A stretch of 64,000 nucleotides of DNA from Cellvibrio sp. (GCA_016712405.1 JADJRD010000001.1:496001-560000), one strand, 5' to 3'; shown: positions 9,599-19,830, counted from the stretch's first letter. The notes: a model not told the origin generated them from the sequence alone. Made by a program: numbers and translations.

Positions 9599-10848
9599 CT
9601 ACTCGTATCTCAAGGCATCGGCGGGTTGTATGCGGCTGGCTCGCCAAGCGGGGTAGATGACGACCAGAAAGCTGAGGATTAATGCTGTAATAATAATTTG
9701 CAATACATCCATCCATTGCAAGTCAGAGGGTAAATAAGTGACAGGGTAAACATCCGATTTTAAAAATTGAATTCCGAATAAACTTTCTAAAAAACTCACC
9801 AAAGGAGTAATAACAAATGACAGACCTATTCCAATTAAACTGCCAATACTGGTGCCAATTAAACCGATCAAGCCCCCATGCAATATAAAAATCGACATGA
9901 TTTCTCGCGTGCTTGCACCCATAGTACGAAGGATCGCAATATCGCCTTGTTTATCCACAACAACCATAATTAAGGTTGACACTAAATTAAATGCAGCAAT
10001 CGCAATAATCAAAAACAACAGCATTCCAATCATGCCTTTTGACATTTGTATCGCTTCATAAAGTGGGCCATAGGTTCGCATCCAACTAAAACCATAATAA
10101 CCTTGCGCTAATTCATCGGTAATTTCATGGAGAGTCGTTTGTGCTTGAAAAATATCATTTAATTTTAATCTGATGCCAGTGATATTACCCGGATGCAATG
10201 AAATAGCAGACGCTTGATTGATTTCCATTAATGCCAAGTTATTATCCAACTCGCTCTGGCTATGTAGAATTGCACAAACCCTTAACACATTAATACGCGA
10301 TGAAAAACGATCACCATTCATATTGTTGGTGGACGGAATGATTAAGGTGATCTTGTCATTAACTTGTACATTCAATTTATTGGCAACACCCTGCCCCAAT
10401 ATGATTTGATTTTTTTCGCTTGCAAATGTTTGCAGTGCATCTTGAGGTATTTTGGTGGGCAGACTGGAGGTTTTCTTTTCCAAGATAGGATCAATGCCAA
10501 ATAAAATCACAGGCACAACATTTTTTTTGCGGCTCACCAAACCCTCAAGCTGCACAAACGGGGAGCTGGCTTCCACATTTGAATTGGATTCAATTTGCTG
10601 AGTTAACTCTTGAGGATTTTCAATGCCACCACGATGAAAAATACTGGCGTGCGGCATAATCGATAAAATATTGGTGCGTAATTCTTTATCAAAACCGTTC
10701 ATGATCGACATCACAACAATTAATAACGCAACACTCACCACCAATCCAATAATGGATAAACGCGAAATAAAGGATACTAGCCGACTATGTTTGCGTGACA
10801 AACCGTAGCGAACACCTAAAAACCAGACATAGGATGAAAAAGTTTCAT
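9599..10848 (-). CDS. lolE: Lipoprotein-releasing ABC transporter permease LolE (frameshifted near start)
   Basis: Inner-membrane subunit of LolCDE, which extracts outer-membrane-directed lipoproteins and passes them to LolA. The frame from 10801 downward shows the first transmembrane helix (IIGLVVSVALLIVVMSIMNG), a large periplasmic domain and three C-terminal helices, ending DALRYE. It opens on a poor TTG with no ribosome site. If one base is added to the A-run at 10818-10822, the gene instead starts at ATG 10846-10848 (MKLFHPMSGFLGVRYGLSRK). That ATG overlaps the lolD stop as ATGA, and the product is 416 residues, the normal size. Last gene of lolC-lolD-lolE. Confidence 0.85.
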
Positions 10849-11531
10849 GCAGATTCCACTTGAATGCGCCCTTTTGTTAAACGCAAGGTTCGATCCATAC
10901 GCGCAGCTAATCGTGGATCATGTGTAACTACAATAAAGCTAGTACCAATACTTTGATTCAATTCGAGCATTAACGACTGAATAGATTCAGCCGATTCTAA
11001 ATCCAGATTTCCAGTAGGCTCATCCATTAACACACACAAAGGTTCTGTGGCTAATGCTCGGGCAATTGCGACTCGTTGACGCTCCCCGCCGGATAATTCT
11101 GAAGGTTTGTGTTCCAAGCGTGCGGCCAATCCAACTTTTGTCAGTAATTCAGTGGATTTTTGCTTTGCTTGAGTGATTGATATTTTACCAATAAGCAAAG
11201 GCATAGCGACATTTTCGAGTGCAGTAAATTCAGGCAATAAATGATGAAATTGATAGACAAATCCTAAATTTTTATTGCGCAATAATCCGCGTTGATCCGC
11301 ATTTAAACTGGCCAAATTTTTTCCAGAAACTATTACTTCGCCTTCATCAGGAACATCCAATCCACCCAAAATATTCAGTAAGGTCGATTTACCAGAGCCC
11401 GATGCGCCGACAATCGCAATGCGTTCACCCGCTGCAACGGCCAAATCGATATCACAGAGAACATCAACTGCGAGATTTCCCTGCCGATAGGATTTTTTCA
11501 CTCCTCGACATTCCAAAACAATTGAACTCAT
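10845..11531 (-). CDS. lolD: Lipoprotein-releasing ABC transporter ATP-binding protein LolD
   Basis: The cytoplasmic ATPase of LolCDE, 228 residues. Walker A is GASGSGKST near residue 42, the ABC signature is LSGGERQRVAIARALA and Walker B is VLMDEPTGNLD, with an H-loop in VVTHDPRLA. It sits between the two permease genes, 9 bases after lolC and overlapping the inferred lolE start, so the three are probably co-translated. Length and motifs are canonical for the LolD/MacB class; the gene context settles LolD. Confidence 0.93.
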   Translation of the reverse strand: MSSIVLECRGVKKSYRQGNLAVDVLCDIDLAVAAGERIAIVGASGSGKSTLLNILGGLDVPDEGEVIVSGKNLASLNADQRGLLRNKNLGFVYQFHHLLPEFTALENVAMPLLIGKISITQAKQKSTELLTKVGLAARLEHKPSELSGGERQRVAIARALATEPLCVLMDEPTGNLDLESAESIQSLMLELNQSIGTSFIVVTHDPRLAARMDRTLRLTKGRIQVESA

Positions 11532-11540
11532 GTATAACCT

Positions 11541-12788
11541 CTATTCATAACGCAAGGCTTCGGCTGGTTGAATTTGTGATGCACTGTATGCGGGATAAAG
11601 TGTGGCCAACAAACTCAATAATAAAGCGACAGAACAAATCAATACCACATCTTGCCAAAGCAATACTGAAGGTAATTGCGCGACATAAAAAACTTCTGGA
11701 TTGAATAATTGCCATTGCAAACTATTTTCTAAAAATTGAATAGCATCGGATAATCCCAAGGCAATTAAACTTCCCAATACTGCACCAATGAGAATGCCGA
11801 TGAATCCCACGGTTGTACCTTGTACGATAAAAATCAGCATCACTTGACGAGAGGTTAATCCCAAGGTTCTTAAGACAGCGATATCAGATCGTTTATCGGC
11901 AACCATTAACACTAAACTCGACACAATATTAAAAACGGCGACAGCAACAATGATCATTAACAATGCCGTAACCACAATTTTTTCCATTTTAAGGGCTTGA
12001 AATAAACTACCTTGGGTTTGACTCCAATCTTTCACTTGAATTTCTTGAGACAAAGTTTGTTTAACATTTTGCAAAGTGGTAGCCGCAGTAAACATATCCT
12101 GTGTCTTGATTTTTAAGCCTTGCGGATGCGCTTTCCGTAAAAATTTTTGAGCATCTTGAAGGTGAATCAATGCGAGATTGGTATCCACCTGCGCTCCCGC
12201 TTTAAAAATTCCCACCAGGGTAAAACTGCGAGAGCGAGTAAAAATACCCAGAGGGGTGATATTGATATCGGAAGACGTTAATACTAATTTGTCACCGGTC
12301 GTTAACATTAAACGACTAGCCAGGATTCGGCCTAAGACAATCCCGTATTCACCTGGTTGCAAATAATCCAAACTGCCTGCAATCATAGTGTTGTGAAGTA
12401 CCGAAACCTTGGCTTCCTCTTCAGGCAAAATACCCTGTAATTCAACACCTTCCATTGCGCCATCAAAGCTCACCATCACCTGCCCACTAACAAAAGGCGC
12501 CGCCCCTATCACATCCGGTAGCTGGTTCACTTGGTTGGCTAAGGCATTCCAGTCCTTCAGGCCTTCGTTTTGCTCAATATAGCCATGTGGGATCACGCTC
12601 AGAATGCGTTGTTTTATTTCACGATCCAATCCATTCATGACGGATAGAACGATGATCAAGGCCATAACGCCCAGCGTCATACCCAGCAAAGAAAAGGTAC
12701 TAATAAAGGAGATAAATTGATTGCGGCGTTTGGCTCGCGTGTAGCGTAAGCCAATAAATAAAGGGACATTTTTTAGCATGACGCGCAT
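11541..12788 (-). CDS. lolC: Lipoprotein-releasing ABC transporter permease LolC
   Basis: First gene of the lolCDE operon. It encodes 415 residues from ATG 12788, which has AGG four bases upstream; ATG 12779 is nearly as good. The longer frame from 12827 adds residues not found in the family. The N-terminus PLFIGLRYTRAKRRNQFISFIS and the first helix (LLGMTLGVMALIIVLSVMNG) are typical LolC/LolE. The C-terminus repeats the DVVLICSVALLLSLLATLYP helix and ends AEALRYE. It pairs with LolE to form the membrane part of the complex. A divergent PilZ gene lies upstream, so the roughly 95-base gap holds promoters for both directions. Confidence 0.92.
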   Translation of the reverse strand: MRVMLKNVPLFIGLRYTRAKRRNQFISFISTFSLLGMTLGVMALIIVLSVMNGLDREIKQRILSVIPHGYIEQNEGLKDWNALANQVNQLPDVIGAAPFVSGQVMVSFDGAMEGVELQGILPEEEAKVSVLHNTMIAGSLDYLQPGEYGIVLGRILASRLMLTTGDKLVLTSSDINITPLGIFTRSRSFTLVGIFKAGAQVDTNLALIHLQDAQKFLRKAHPQGLKIKTQDMFTAATTLQNVKQTLSQEIQVKDWSQTQGSLFQALKMEKIVVTALLMIIVAVAVFNIVSSLVLMVADKRSDIAVLRTLGLTSRQVMLIFIVQGTTVGFIGILIGAVLGSLIALGLSDAIQFLENSLQWQLFNPEVFYVAQLPSVLLWQDVVLICSVALLLSLLATLYPAYSASQIQPAEALRYE

Positions 12789-12883
12789 TAAACCTGTTTC
12801 ACAGGCGGTCGACAAGCGACTTGTCACAATTGTGCTAGAGTTAAGGCAATAGTTAAGGCAGATTGCTTCAGGAAATTCTGGTT

Positions 12884-13456
12884 ATGAGTGAACGCCGCAG
12901 TTATTTTCGTATCGATGAGACTATCGCTATTGAGTTCAAAAAAGTCGATGAGGTGACGGCCAATACGGCTGTACCTGAGTTGCAATTTCCTAAAACTGCA
13001 TCTCTGCAACTTTTTACGGAACTGCGAAAAATGGATCAGGATAATTCTCATCTGCTGTATCAAATTAAAGATGGAAATCGTGCTCTGGGAGAATACCTTT
13101 ACAACCTAAATCGTAAAATTGATTTAATTGGTCAGCAGTTGATGGCAGATTTCAAACCGCTCCCTCCTTCCAGAACCATCAAGCAGGTGAATTTAAGTGA
13201 AGGCGGACTTGCCTTTGGTTCCAGCGAACCCGTTGCGGCTAATGATTACATTGTTATGCGCATGATATTTTTACCGAGCAATGCAGGGCTGGTTCTCTAT
13301 GCGAAAATTATTCGCGCGGAATTAACATCTAATGGTGAATATCAAATCGCAGCAAAGTTTCATCGTATCAATGATGCGCAACAACACCTTATTGGTCAGC
13401 ATATTATGCGAATTCAAATGGCTGAAAAACGTAAGAAAAAAGAACAGTTTTTATAA
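12884..13456 (+). CDS. PilZ-domain c-di-GMP-binding protein
   Basis: 190 residues from ATG 12884, with AGGA about ten bases upstream; the TTG at 12863 is less likely. The start carries RRSYFR, which fits the RxxxR c-di-GMP motif, and NLSEGGLAF near residue 105 supplies the second (D/N)xSxxG part. A helical insert of about 60 residues separates the two motifs, so this belongs to the long PilZ group rather than the minimal 100-residue form. It is divergently transcribed from lolC. Output is unknown. An MSHA pilus locus 10 kb away is a plausible c-di-GMP client, but nothing in the sequence links them directly. Confidence 0.75.
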   Translation: MSERRSYFRIDETIAIEFKKVDEVTANTAVPELQFPKTASLQLFTELRKMDQDNSHLLYQIKDGNRALGEYLYNLNRKIDLIGQQLMADFKPLPPSRTIKQVNLSEGGLAFGSSEPVAANDYIVMRMIFLPSNAGLVLYAKIIRAELTSNGEYQIAAKFHRINDAQQHLIGQHIMRIQMAEKRKKKEQFL

Positions 13457-13470
13457 AACCTTTCTGCTCA

Positions 13471-14346
13471 TTAGACAAAGAATCGCTGAAATATTCTTGC
13501 CACTTCTTCTGCATCATCTTCCATGTGCAAGTGATGCCCGCCTTCCAACATGTGCGTTTTTATAAAGGGATAACTTGCCACCTCATCAAGATAAGCCGAA
13601 TAACTTTCCTGCAATCCTTTTTTACCCATTACCAGTTCACAGGGTGCGGAAATATTATTGATAAACGATGTAAATTGCTGATGCGTTAATTTTACGGGTG
13701 TTGGTGCTAATAAACGGGGATCCGAGCTCCAGCAAAATCCACCTTCAATCTTTTTCAATCCGCGTTCGGTTATAGATTTTGCTGCGTCATGACTGAGCGG
13801 AAACATACCGCGCTCGCGCGCTTTAATGGCAGTTTTGATATCGGGATAAATTGTTAGCGATTTATTCGCTTGATAATCCAATCCTTTAATTGCAGAGGCT
13901 AATTGCTGCGGAGATTTTTCAGGGTCAGTCGCTTCTACTAAAACACCTTCAATCAATCCCAAATGTGTAATTCGTTCAGGGAATGTACCTGCAGCCAGTG
14001 CGCCGATGATGGCACCTCTTGAATGGCCTAATAACGCAAATTGTTTCCAGCCCAAACTATCGGCTATGCAAAATATATCGCGAATGTCATCGAAACAATG
14101 ATAGGAAGATGAACCGATTCGATGATCAGTTTGACCATGCCCTGCCATATCGACTGCGACGAGATGACAGTGATTGAAGTGGGGTGCAATTCGAAAAAAA
14201 CTGGCTGCATTATCTAACCAACCATGCAATGCCAAAATGGGAAGCTGCCCAGGCGTACCCCATTCAAGCGCCGAAAATTTCATTGAGTTGATGAGTAATT
14301 CAAGGTGTTTTGGTGACTGCGATTTTAGTGTGGCAGTGTGTGGCAT
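13471..14346 (-). CDS. Alpha/beta-hydrolase family protein
   Basis: 291 residues with the alpha/beta-hydrolase layout: oxyanion region ALHGWLDNAASF, nucleophile elbow GHSRGAI and a late histidine in GGHHLHMED. There is no signal peptide or membrane segment. Substrate cannot be told from sequence; relatives are usually annotated as generic hydrolases or esterases. It lies downstream of cheV on the same strand with a 38-base gap, but shares no obvious pathway with it. Confidence 0.8.
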   Translation of the reverse strand: MPHTATLKSQSPKHLELLINSMKFSALEWGTPGQLPILALHGWLDNAASFFRIAPHFNHCHLVAVDMAGHGQTDHRIGSSSYHCFDDIRDIFCIADSLGWKQFALLGHSRGAIIGALAAGTFPERITHLGLIEGVLVEATDPEKSPQQLASAIKGLDYQANKSLTIYPDIKTAIKARERGMFPLSHDAAKSITERGLKKIEGGFCWSSDPRLLAPTPVKLTHQQFTSFINNISAPCELVMGKKGLQESYSAYLDEVASYPFIKTHMLEGGHHLHMEDDAEEVARIFQRFFV

Positions 14347-14384
14347 ATAATTCCCTTACTTGTTTAAATTCTATGGGTGTTCGG

Positions 14385-15314
14385 CTAAAAAGGTGGTAAG
14401 TCTTTTTGAACCACTTCCGCAAGTGTATCCGGCTGAAATTTTGAAAGAAAATCATTGCAGCCCACTTTATCCACCATAGCTTTATTGAAGTTACCTGACA
14501 ATGAAGTATGTAACACAATATATAAATCTTTTAATAAGGGATCTTTACGAATTTCAGCTGTTAATCGATAACCATCCATTTCCGGCATTTCGGCATCAGT
14601 GACCAACATGATAATTTCGTCCGTTACATTTTTACCTTCGCTAGACCATTTTTTTAATAAATTCAGAGCTTGCAATCCATCCTGAACTGACATGACATCC
14701 ACCCCTAAATTTTGCAGTGTTTCTTTTACTTGCCGCACAGCTGTGGGGGAATCCTCTGCTAATAAAACTTTTAAATTTTTCTGTTTTGCTCGCGATGCTA
14801 AATCTTTGTCCAATATATCGCTGGAGACTTGAGTATTGTATGGAATGATATCGGCCAACACCCGCTCAACGTCTAAAACTTCCACAATTTGATCATCAAT
14901 TTTCGTAATGGCCGTTAAAAAATGCCCTCGCCCTGTGCCTTTAGGTGGCGGCAAAATAATCTCCCAATTTAAATTCACAATGCGATCTACAGCGCCAATC
15001 ATGAATGCCTGAACCGACCGATTGTATTCAGCAATAATCAAATTGGCTTTACGATTTTCCGGCAAAGGCCCGGCACCAATAGCTGCACTTAAATCAATCA
15101 CCGGTACTGTTTGCCCACGCAAATGAGCAACCCCTAAAACATGAGGATGACTATGGGGAACTGATCGCAAAGTCGGAATCTGTACCACTTCCTGAACTTT
15201 AAATACGTTGATCGCAAATAATTGCTTCCCCCCCAACCGAAACATCAAGAGTTCCAGCCGGTTTTCGCCCACCAGCCGCGTTCGCTGGTCTATGGAATCC
15301 AATAATTTGGACAT
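14385..15314 (-). CDS. cheV: Chemotaxis coupling/receiver protein CheV
   Basis: 309 residues: an N-terminal CheW domain (about 10-165; LELLMFRLGGKQLFAINV start, GVAHLRGQTVPVIDL core) followed by a CheY-like receiver (about 175-305) with acidic pocket LLAEDSP and phospho-acceptor in VTDAEMPEMDG. CheV couples receptors to CheA and can be phosphorylated. The start is ATG 15314; the frame opens earlier on TTG 15329 without support. No other chemotaxis genes are adjacent, and flagellar genes in the window are remnants, so the protein may serve pili-based motility or a system elsewhere. Confidence 0.9.
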   Translation of the reverse strand: MSKLLDSIDQRTRLVGENRLELLMFRLGGKQLFAINVFKVQEVVQIPTLRSVPHSHPHVLGVAHLRGQTVPVIDLSAAIGAGPLPENRKANLIIAEYNRSVQAFMIGAVDRIVNLNWEIILPPPKGTGRGHFLTAITKIDDQIVEVLDVERVLADIIPYNTQVSSDILDKDLASRAKQKNLKVLLAEDSPTAVRQVKETLQNLGVDVMSVQDGLQALNLLKKWSSEGKNVTDEIIMLVTDAEMPEMDGYRLTAEIRKDPLLKDLYIVLHTSLSGNFNKAMVDKVGCNDFLSKFQPDTLAEVVQKDLPPF

Positions 15315-15415
15315 ACTCGCCCCACTCAAGACGTAACTACCCTAGTGGAGTATAGGCAAGTTTTGGGATAAGGCAGGTTTTTTTGGGGGTTATTAAGCTA
15401 GGCTTTCATTCAATC

Positions 15416-15699
15416 CTATTGATTAAGGGCTGAGTATTTTCTCTTTTCCAAATAAGCATCGTAATCAGGGATTAGTCTTTCGCATTCATTTGTGAGCTCG
15501 ATTGTCAGAAAAACACCAAAGAATTGTTAAAGCAATTGCCAATAAAATTCCAAAGAAAATACCGAAGCTTTCATAGTGATGGCCTTATAGAAAAAGAAAT
15601 AACTAAGGAAGAATAACAGCGGAAAATTGAACAAGAGAAAGCAATCATGAGGGCTATGCTTACTGAAAACAGACTTTTAAATACAGGGATTCTATTCAT
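15416..15699 (-). pseudogene. Decayed small membrane-protein gene
   Basis: The 413-base gap between cheV and the next gene is not empty. Starting at ATG 15699 on the minus strand, three frames in succession read like one integral membrane protein. They are MNRIPVFKSLFSVSIALMIAF, then LLFNFPLLFFLSYFFFYK, then HHYESFGIFFGILLAIALTI with LWCFSDN. A last frame follows with CERLIPDYDAYLEKRKYSAL before a TAG at 15416. At least three shifts in under 300 bases make real decay more likely than sequencing error, though errors could contribute. I do not recognise the family. Confidence 0.35.
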
Positions 15700-15742
15700 A
15701 TCGAAAACATCCAGTTGCACATCCAGGTTAAACCGGGGGTAG

Positions 15743-16672
15743 TCAGCCAGTGGCCAACTCGAACACCAACATTTTCAATTGGCGATTGGATTCTGCATCT
15801 GGAAAATCAGGGTGTGCCGGTAATCGAAAAAGAAAAGTGGCTTGTGGGCAGGCTGAGTTAAAAATATCAAGAAGAAATTGATCATCCAAATCGGGATTAT
15901 TGAGGCAGCTCAACACCAAACCACCGCTTGGCATAAGTTCGGGTAAACGTCTGACTAATTTTGTGTAATCTTTAACAGAATCAAAACTGCCTTTTTGAAA
16001 ACTGGGCGGGTCCAGAATCACCAAGTCATAAGGCCCTGCCTTTTTTATTCTGCCCCAGGATTTTAAAATATTTTCCGCCAAATATTGGCTTTTATTTTTA
16101 TCCAAACCATTTAGAAGATGATTCGCACGGCCTTGATTTAACGCAGCGCTGCTCATATCCACATTCACCACTTTTTCAGCACCTGCGGCAATTGCCACCA
16201 CAGAAAAACTGCAAGTGTAGGCGAATAAATTCAGGATTCGGCGATTGGCAGCTTGTTGTTCTAACCATTTACGTGCGGGTTCGATATCCAAAAAGAAGCC
16301 AATATTCTGTTGTTTGGCAAGATTCAGATGAAAGGATAATGCCCCACGTTTGGCAAACACCTGTTCAGGTAATTCGCCATACACAATTTCACTGGGGTCG
16401 CCCGGCGCATAGCGATGTTGAACAACAATCGTTTGAATTTTTTGTGAAATATTTTCTTGTAAAAGCGGTAGGTTTTCATTTAACCAATGTTCGGGCGGTT
16501 GATTAAATAAAGTGAGCAATAACACAGGGTGATAGTAATCCAACGTCACGAATTCCAAACCCGGATAGATTTTTCCACGCCCATGAAAAACACGAAAACT
16601 ATCGAGTGTTTCAGAAGTTGAATCAAGCTTAGTCGTTAATTCTTGTAACTTTTTTAGTAGAGGATTGATCAC
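15743..16672 (-). CDS. Class I SAM-dependent methyltransferase (RlmI/RlmK-like rRNA methyltransferase family)
   Basis: 309 residues. The C-terminal Rossmann methyltransferase has a SAM-binding strand RRILNLFAYTCSFSVVAIAAGA, an acidic strand end KVVNVDMS and the NPPY-like catalytic motif LVILDPPSFQKG. This DPPSF form and the upstream GFFLDIEPARKW motif are typical of the COG1092 RlmI group, which methylate 23S rRNA cytosines. The N-terminal PUA domain of true RlmI is not evident, so the specific target is open. The GTG start overlaps the stop of the upstream COG3199 gene as GTGA, indicating translational coupling. Confidence 0.75.
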   Translation of the reverse strand: MINPLLKKLQELTTKLDSTSETLDSFRVFHGRGKIYPGLEFVTLDYYHPVLLLTLFNQPPEHWLNENLPLLQENISQKIQTIVVQHRYAPGDPSEIVYGELPEQVFAKRGALSFHLNLAKQQNIGFFLDIEPARKWLEQQAANRRILNLFAYTCSFSVVAIAAGAEKVVNVDMSSAALNQGRANHLLNGLDKNKSQYLAENILKSWGRIKKAGPYDLVILDPPSFQKGSFDSVKDYTKLVRRLPELMPSGGLVLSCLNNPDLDDQFLLDIFNSACPQATFLFRLPAHPDFPDAESNRQLKMLVFELATG

Positions 16673-17810
16673 GATTCATACCCGACCTGATACAAGAGAA
16701 TATCCTGATAACCACTGATTACAGGATAAATTCCTACCAATGCTTGATCTAATTCAGGGTCATGCGTATCCACTAATAATGGCCGTCCATTCAGCGATGC
16801 GATTTTTCCACGCGCGGCAACAATCATAATATTCTCTTTGCCTACTTGACGTATAACGTCTGGCGTAAATTGCTGATTGCCTCTGCCAAAAATATGGCCT
16901 TGCCCACCAATAGCCGTCACAATGATTTTTACTGGTCTGAATGCTGACAAATATGATCCTGTATTTGTTGAGCACTGACATCTTTGGCAATCAGTGTTCT
17001 GTTTAACAAAATATCAACCCCTAACAAACTGCCATCCAAATCTAATTCTTGTAAAAAAAGATGAGTGGTTGAACCTGTTCCAACTAAATATAGAGTGTTG
17101 TCATCCAGCACTTCAATTAATGTTTGCACTAGATCTAATTGCGCCAATTCATCTTTTTCTGTTCCGGCATTTTTGACTTGTTGCAATAAATCATGAACTT
17201 CTGGCACCCATAACTCACCGTAATATTTTGCTTTGACTTTACCCTCACGGAATGCATCTTCGTCAATATCTTTGACATCGCGGTGGGTAAGGTTCACGAG
17301 TTTTCCGGACAACAATTGAATCAATAACTCCCCTGCCGCTTCGGGAGAATTAGCATAAACACCGGAATGAATTTTGACACCGGCTGGAACGCCTAAGACA
17401 ATTTGTTTTGCGGGTAATTGATCGACTAAAATTCTCGCAGTTCCATCACCACCAGCAAACAATAATAAATCGATTTTATGCGCGAGCAATTGTGCAATGG
17501 CTGCTTGAGAATCTTCAGCCGTTGATGGGGTATGTTGAGAAGTGCCAACAATCACTGGTTCAAAACCCGCTGCTTTAACACTGGCTTCGCCCATATCGCC
17601 AGCAAAGCAAAAAAAATCAATTTGATTGGAAAATGATATTAATTTTGATAAAGCACGTTGCATACGATCAATCGCCCGCAGTTCTGCACCCATAGCCAAG
17701 GCTTTATCTCGTATTTCAACGCCATCTGAACCTTTTAAACCAACACTTCCACCAATACCCGCATAGGGATTGACTAAAACACCCAAGCGAAATTTTTGAT
17801 CATTACTCAC
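16669..17810 (-). CDS. ATP-NAD kinase-like protein, COG3199 (frameshifted)
   Basis: Two frames make one protein of about 380 residues. The first (16929-17810) holds the NAD-kinase-like core with a GGDGTARIL nucleotide loop and ends abruptly in QHSDQ. The second (16669-16950) carries the C-terminal KIIVTAIGGQGHIFGRGNQQ segment diagnostic of COG3199. Adding one C to the CC in CAGACCAG near 16936 joins them (QHSDPVKII). Relatives are related to NAD kinase and diacylglycerol kinase folds; substrate is not established. GTG start overlaps the pdxB stop by eight bases, and the stop overlaps the next gene, so pdxB, this gene and the methyltransferase form one tight unit. Confidence 0.75.
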
Positions 17811-18939
17811 ATTGAAATCCCAATTGGGATAACCAATCTTTTGTGTGCTGACTAGCGTGATGATAAGTCACCCGGTAATTATGAAATTCACGCCGTTTAG
17901 GATAATGCTTGCGCAGCAAATCGAATCCTTCATTGATGGGAATTCGTTTGATGAGAGAATCATGTGCGGTTTCGCGCAAACGCGCGTTATCTGAATCGAT
18001 ATTATAAGCCTGCAAAATTAAATGCTTTGCGACCGCCCAAGCATCAGTTAAATGGCCAGCATCTAAAATGTTGTCTTGTAATTTTGGCACTAAGTTTTTT
18101 AAACTTTTTGTTGGAGGTCGGCTCAAAAATTGACAGAGCGCCTGATAAATCATTTCCGTTCCGTTGAGTTTTCCATCGTAACTGTAGCCCGCAATATGCG
18201 GTGAACCGATTAGCACTTTTTCTAAAAGCGGAATGCTAATATTGGGTTCGGGTTCCCACACATCCAACACCACACGCAAATCATTTCTCTCGTTCAATAA
18301 GGATAATAAATCCTGATTATTTATCACTGAGCCACGGCCTGCATTAATCAACACTGCACCATGAGGCAATTGGGTTAATTCGGATTTGGTCAGCAAATGA
18401 AAACTGGGGTGAGGCCCCTCAACAACCAAGGGTGTATGCATAGAAACCACATCGCAAGCCAATACATCCGCCAATGATGTCAATTCAGGAATATCCTTAA
18501 CGGAAAGATTCGGGTCATAACATCGCAACTCAGCGCCCTGCGCTTTAAATCGGCGATAAAGCAATCCACCCACATTGCCACACCCAATAATACCCACCTT
18601 GGCTTTAGTCCAATTCACATCCAGCGCCGCCAAGGCAGCATAGACATATTCCACAACCGAATTGGCGTTACAACCCGGTGCATTTGCCCAAGGAATGGAT
18701 TGGGCATTCAAGTAATCCAGATCGAGATGATCAATACCAATGGTACAAGTGCCTACAAATTTCACACGGCTGCCAGCCAACAATTGTGCGTTGACTTGAG
18801 TGACTGAACGAACAATCAATACATCGGCATCCTTTACATCATTTGCGGTAATTTTGCGGCCAGGTAAACGAACGATCTCGCCCATATCCCCAAAAAATTC
18901 GATTCCCAACGGGATGTTTTCATCAATTAGTATCTTCAT
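17803..18939 (-). CDS. pdxB: Erythronate-4-phosphate dehydrogenase PdxB
   Basis: 378 residues of the D-2-hydroxyacid dehydrogenase family. PdxB oxidises 4-phosphoerythronate in pyridoxal 5'-phosphate synthesis. Seen: start MKILIDENIPLG, motif VGTCTIGIDHLDLDYL, NAD-binding GIIGCGNVGGLLYRR and catalytic-region sequence INAGRGSVI, plus the C-terminal extension that separates PdxB from SerA-like enzymes. It overlaps the COG3199 gene by eight bases. Length, start and family features are canonical. Confidence 0.93.
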   Translation of the reverse strand: MKILIDENIPLGIEFFGDMGEIVRLPGRKITANDVKDADVLIVRSVTQVNAQLLAGSRVKFVGTCTIGIDHLDLDYLNAQSIPWANAPGCNANSVVEYVYAALAALDVNWTKAKVGIIGCGNVGGLLYRRFKAQGAELRCYDPNLSVKDIPELTSLADVLACDVVSMHTPLVVEGPHPSFHLLTKSELTQLPHGAVLINAGRGSVINNQDLLSLLNERNDLRVVLDVWEPEPNISIPLLEKVLIGSPHIAGYSYDGKLNGTEMIYQALCQFLSRPPTKSLKNLVPKLQDNILDAGHLTDAWAVAKHLILQAYNIDSDNARLRETAHDSLIKRIPINEGFDLLRKHYPKRREFHNYRVTYHHASQHTKDWLSQLGFQCE

Positions 18940-19091
18940 ATTGGCCTTTTATCACGACAATCTTGCGGGATTCAGAAAAAATTTAGGTCTAGCGGTTGTG
19001 CTTTTTACCTTTAGCATATACTTTATCTAGTGATGGCGTCGCAAAAAGCCATCAATTCAGGCTTGATCCTACTTTTTTCGGGAGGTGTATT

Positions 19092-19793
19092 ATGAAGACC
19101 TCGGACACCGGCCACAACATGAACAATGTGGTTGATTTATTCACCCGTAAAACCTTCTCCGATCTCCACAATGAACGCTTTATTCGTCTGGCTCCCGAGT
19201 TGGATGGATTAGAGATGCTTTATTCCAATGACAGTAATTCCGAAAAACTCTACAGCCTGAAGATTTTATGCTGGGGGTTGAGAGCCAACGGCGATGTTGT
19301 CGGTTTGGTTCCTTGGTTAAACGATATTGTCCCCTGCCCTGACCTGGCTGATCCACTTAATGGCCATTGGGAAGGATACTATGACCCGGGTATTGATGAA
19401 GTTTTCTTCGAAGCACCTATTCATAAGGTGATTGAATTGGAAACAGCTGCTGAATACTACGAAGTGGAATGTGAAAGCGGCGAAGATCTGATTCAGGAAT
19501 TGCCTGACACAATTGGCACTCACGCGGTATTACGCTCAGACAACTCCAAACAATTGATTCTGGTTGAAGTCATCAGTTGGTGTCTACATTTTGACGGCAA
19601 CATTTTTGCGATGATTACTGACCCAACCAAAGTCAAAAGTACACCGGTTCTGCCAGGCGATGAATGTCTTTACGAAGCACAGTCAAGTGAAAGCTTTTTA
19701 TATTTTTTTCAACATCAAATCGCCAACAAAATTAAAGCGGAAGACCCAGAAGCCTTGGCTGCCTTTTCATTACTGGTTGATGGTTTAACCTAA
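19092..19793 (+). CDS. Conserved hypothetical protein
   Basis: 233 residues from ATG 19092, chosen because GGGAGGTG lies just upstream; the open frame begins earlier at 18996 without support. The protein is acidic, soluble and has no signal peptide. It starts with NNVVDLFTRKTFSDLHNERF, a pattern I associate with conserved gammaproteobacterial hypotheticals, but no catalytic motif is evident. Divergent from pdxB and convergent with tusA. Function unknown. Confidence 0.7.
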   Translation: MKTSDTGHNMNNVVDLFTRKTFSDLHNERFIRLAPELDGLEMLYSNDSNSEKLYSLKILCWGLRANGDVVGLVPWLNDIVPCPDLADPLNGHWEGYYDPGIDEVFFEAPIHKVIELETAAEYYEVECESGEDLIQELPDTIGTHAVLRSDNSKQLILVEVISWCLHFDGNIFAMITDPTKVKSTPVLPGDECLYEAQSSESFLYFFQHQIANKIKAEDPEALAAFSLLVDGLT

Positions 19794-19800
19794 TCGATTT

Positions 19801-19826
19801 GTGCGTGAGCCTAAAAACTCACGTGC
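19801..19826. terminator. Hairpin between convergent genes
   Basis: GTGCGTGAG and CTCACGTGC form a stem around a short A-rich loop in the 37-base gap between the hypothetical gene and tusA. There is no strong T tract, so terminator function is only likely from position. Confidence 0.35.
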
Positions 19827-19830
19827 AAAT

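Noticed and set aside
16192..16506. Plus-strand frame inside the RlmI-like gene
   Set aside because: It overlaps a well-supported methyltransferase and shows no independent start signal or domain.
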